From Pantoea sp. Eser (GTDB taxonomy: Bacteria; Pseudomonadota; Gammaproteobacteria; Enterobacterales; Enterobacteriaceae): a DNA stretch of 64,000 nt. Under the pieces are notes generated by a model, which worked only from the letters and a program-made list of their open reading frames with translations, searched no databases and was not told the DNA's origin. Of this stretch, positions 63,719-64,000 are shown piece after piece (position 1 is the stretch's first letter; every line of letters begins with the position of its first letter). The position numbers and the translations under genes were made by a program. Location: positions 1-64,000 of the forward strand of contig SZZY01000011.1 in NCBI GenBank assembly GCA_009830035.1, read 5' to 3'.

Positions 63719-64000
63719 TTAACGGGAGCGGTATTTCTTGATTAGGGGCCTGTTACAGCAGGCTCCTTTTTCTCGATCACTGTGAATAATTACAATGACG
63801 TGACTGAATGTAAACCATTGTAAAACATCAGCCTTATCGGTGTAAAGTGCCATTTCCTTTTCCAGCATCTGGCTCACAATATCCATACTGATATCAACAT
63901 ATTCCATTGTTATGCTCACGTTACGGTGCCCAAGCAACCCCTTGACCAGTTGCAGGTTTCGTTCAGGCGAGCTCATTAATGTCGTGGCAAGGGTATGCCT
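63719..64000 (-). CDS. Tyrosine recombinase (integrase), C-terminal part, continues beyond the window
   Basis: The frame runs off the right edge. Readable in order: RHTLATTLM (active-site HxxR-like box), the second histidine in KGLLGHRNVSIT and the nucleophile tyrosine in TMEYVDISMDIV. The tail after the tyrosine is about 65 residues, longer than usual, and its end is rich in hydrophobic and basic residues. It points toward the tRNA-Phe gene, 45 bp away, suggesting an element integrated at or near it. AT-richer than the neighbours. Whether the N-terminal half is intact cannot be seen. Confidence 0.8.
   Translation of the reverse strand, partial: RHTLATTLMSSPERNLQLVKGLLGHRNVSITMEYVDISMDIVSQMLEKEMALYTDKADVLQWFTFSHVIVIIHSDREKGACCNRPLIKKYRSR

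Overview
The window is chromosomal DNA of a gammaproteobacterium of the order Enterobacterales. Gene order, protein sequences and the sRNA ArcZ match the Escherichia/Erwinia type closely. Erwiniaceae (Erwinia/Pantoea and relatives) is my best guess, but no marker here settles the genus. Several genes carry nonsense codons, frameshifts or deletions beside intact essential genes, which suggests ongoing gene loss as in a recently host-restricted strain; some single-base frameshifts could instead be sequencing errors.

Layout. (1) 148-14154: an enterobactin locus with Fur-box-like sequences in all three divergent promoter regions. fepA, fes, entF, fepG, fepD, fepB, entE and entA are broken. ybdZ, entS, entC, entB and entH remain open. 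fepC is absent, and entF is fused head-on to the remains of fepG. (2) 14233-31812: the conserved obgE-rpmA-rplU / ispB / sfsB(broken) / murA-ibaG-mlaBCDEF / yrbG-kdsD-kdsC(frameshifted)-lptCAB-rpoN-hpf-ptsN-rapZ-npr / mtgA block (ribosome, cell-wall precursor, lipid asymmetry, LPS transport, sigma-54 and nitrogen PTS). (3) 31813-43407: arcZ and arcB, then the most unusual part of the window: a 1843-residue glutamate synthase large-subunit homologue followed not by gltD but by a CysJ-like FMN/FAD diflavin reductase. I infer a glutamate synthase fed with NADPH electrons by a diflavin reductase. (4) 43514-50389: sspB-sspA-rpsI-rplM, zapE, zapG, degQ, degS. (5) 50431-50533: a nested 103-bp palindromic element exactly where synteny with E. 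coli breaks (degS next to epmA). (6) 50560-63471: epmA, blc(frameshifted), ecnB, ecnA(frameshifted), efp, epmB, yjeI, groEL-groES behind a clear sigma-32 promoter, a decayed fxsA, aspA-dcuA, cutA-dsbD and yjdC(amber). (7) 63598-64000: tRNA-Phe(GAA) followed by the C-terminal part of a tyrosine recombinase, probably the edge of an integrated element.

How the genes work together. The mla genes and lptCAB maintain the outer membrane; efp, epmA and epmB form a complete EF-P modification set; aspA with dcuA handles aspartate/fumarate and C4-dicarboxylates; degQ and degS serve envelope quality control. The enterobactin pathway cannot work from this locus: EntF lacks its adenylation, carrier and thioesterase domains, and uptake (FepA, FepB, FepD, FepG, FepC) is broken or missing. 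Compared with E. coli the window also lacks yhbE, elbB, yhcC, gltD, sugE, ampC and frdABCD at their expected places.
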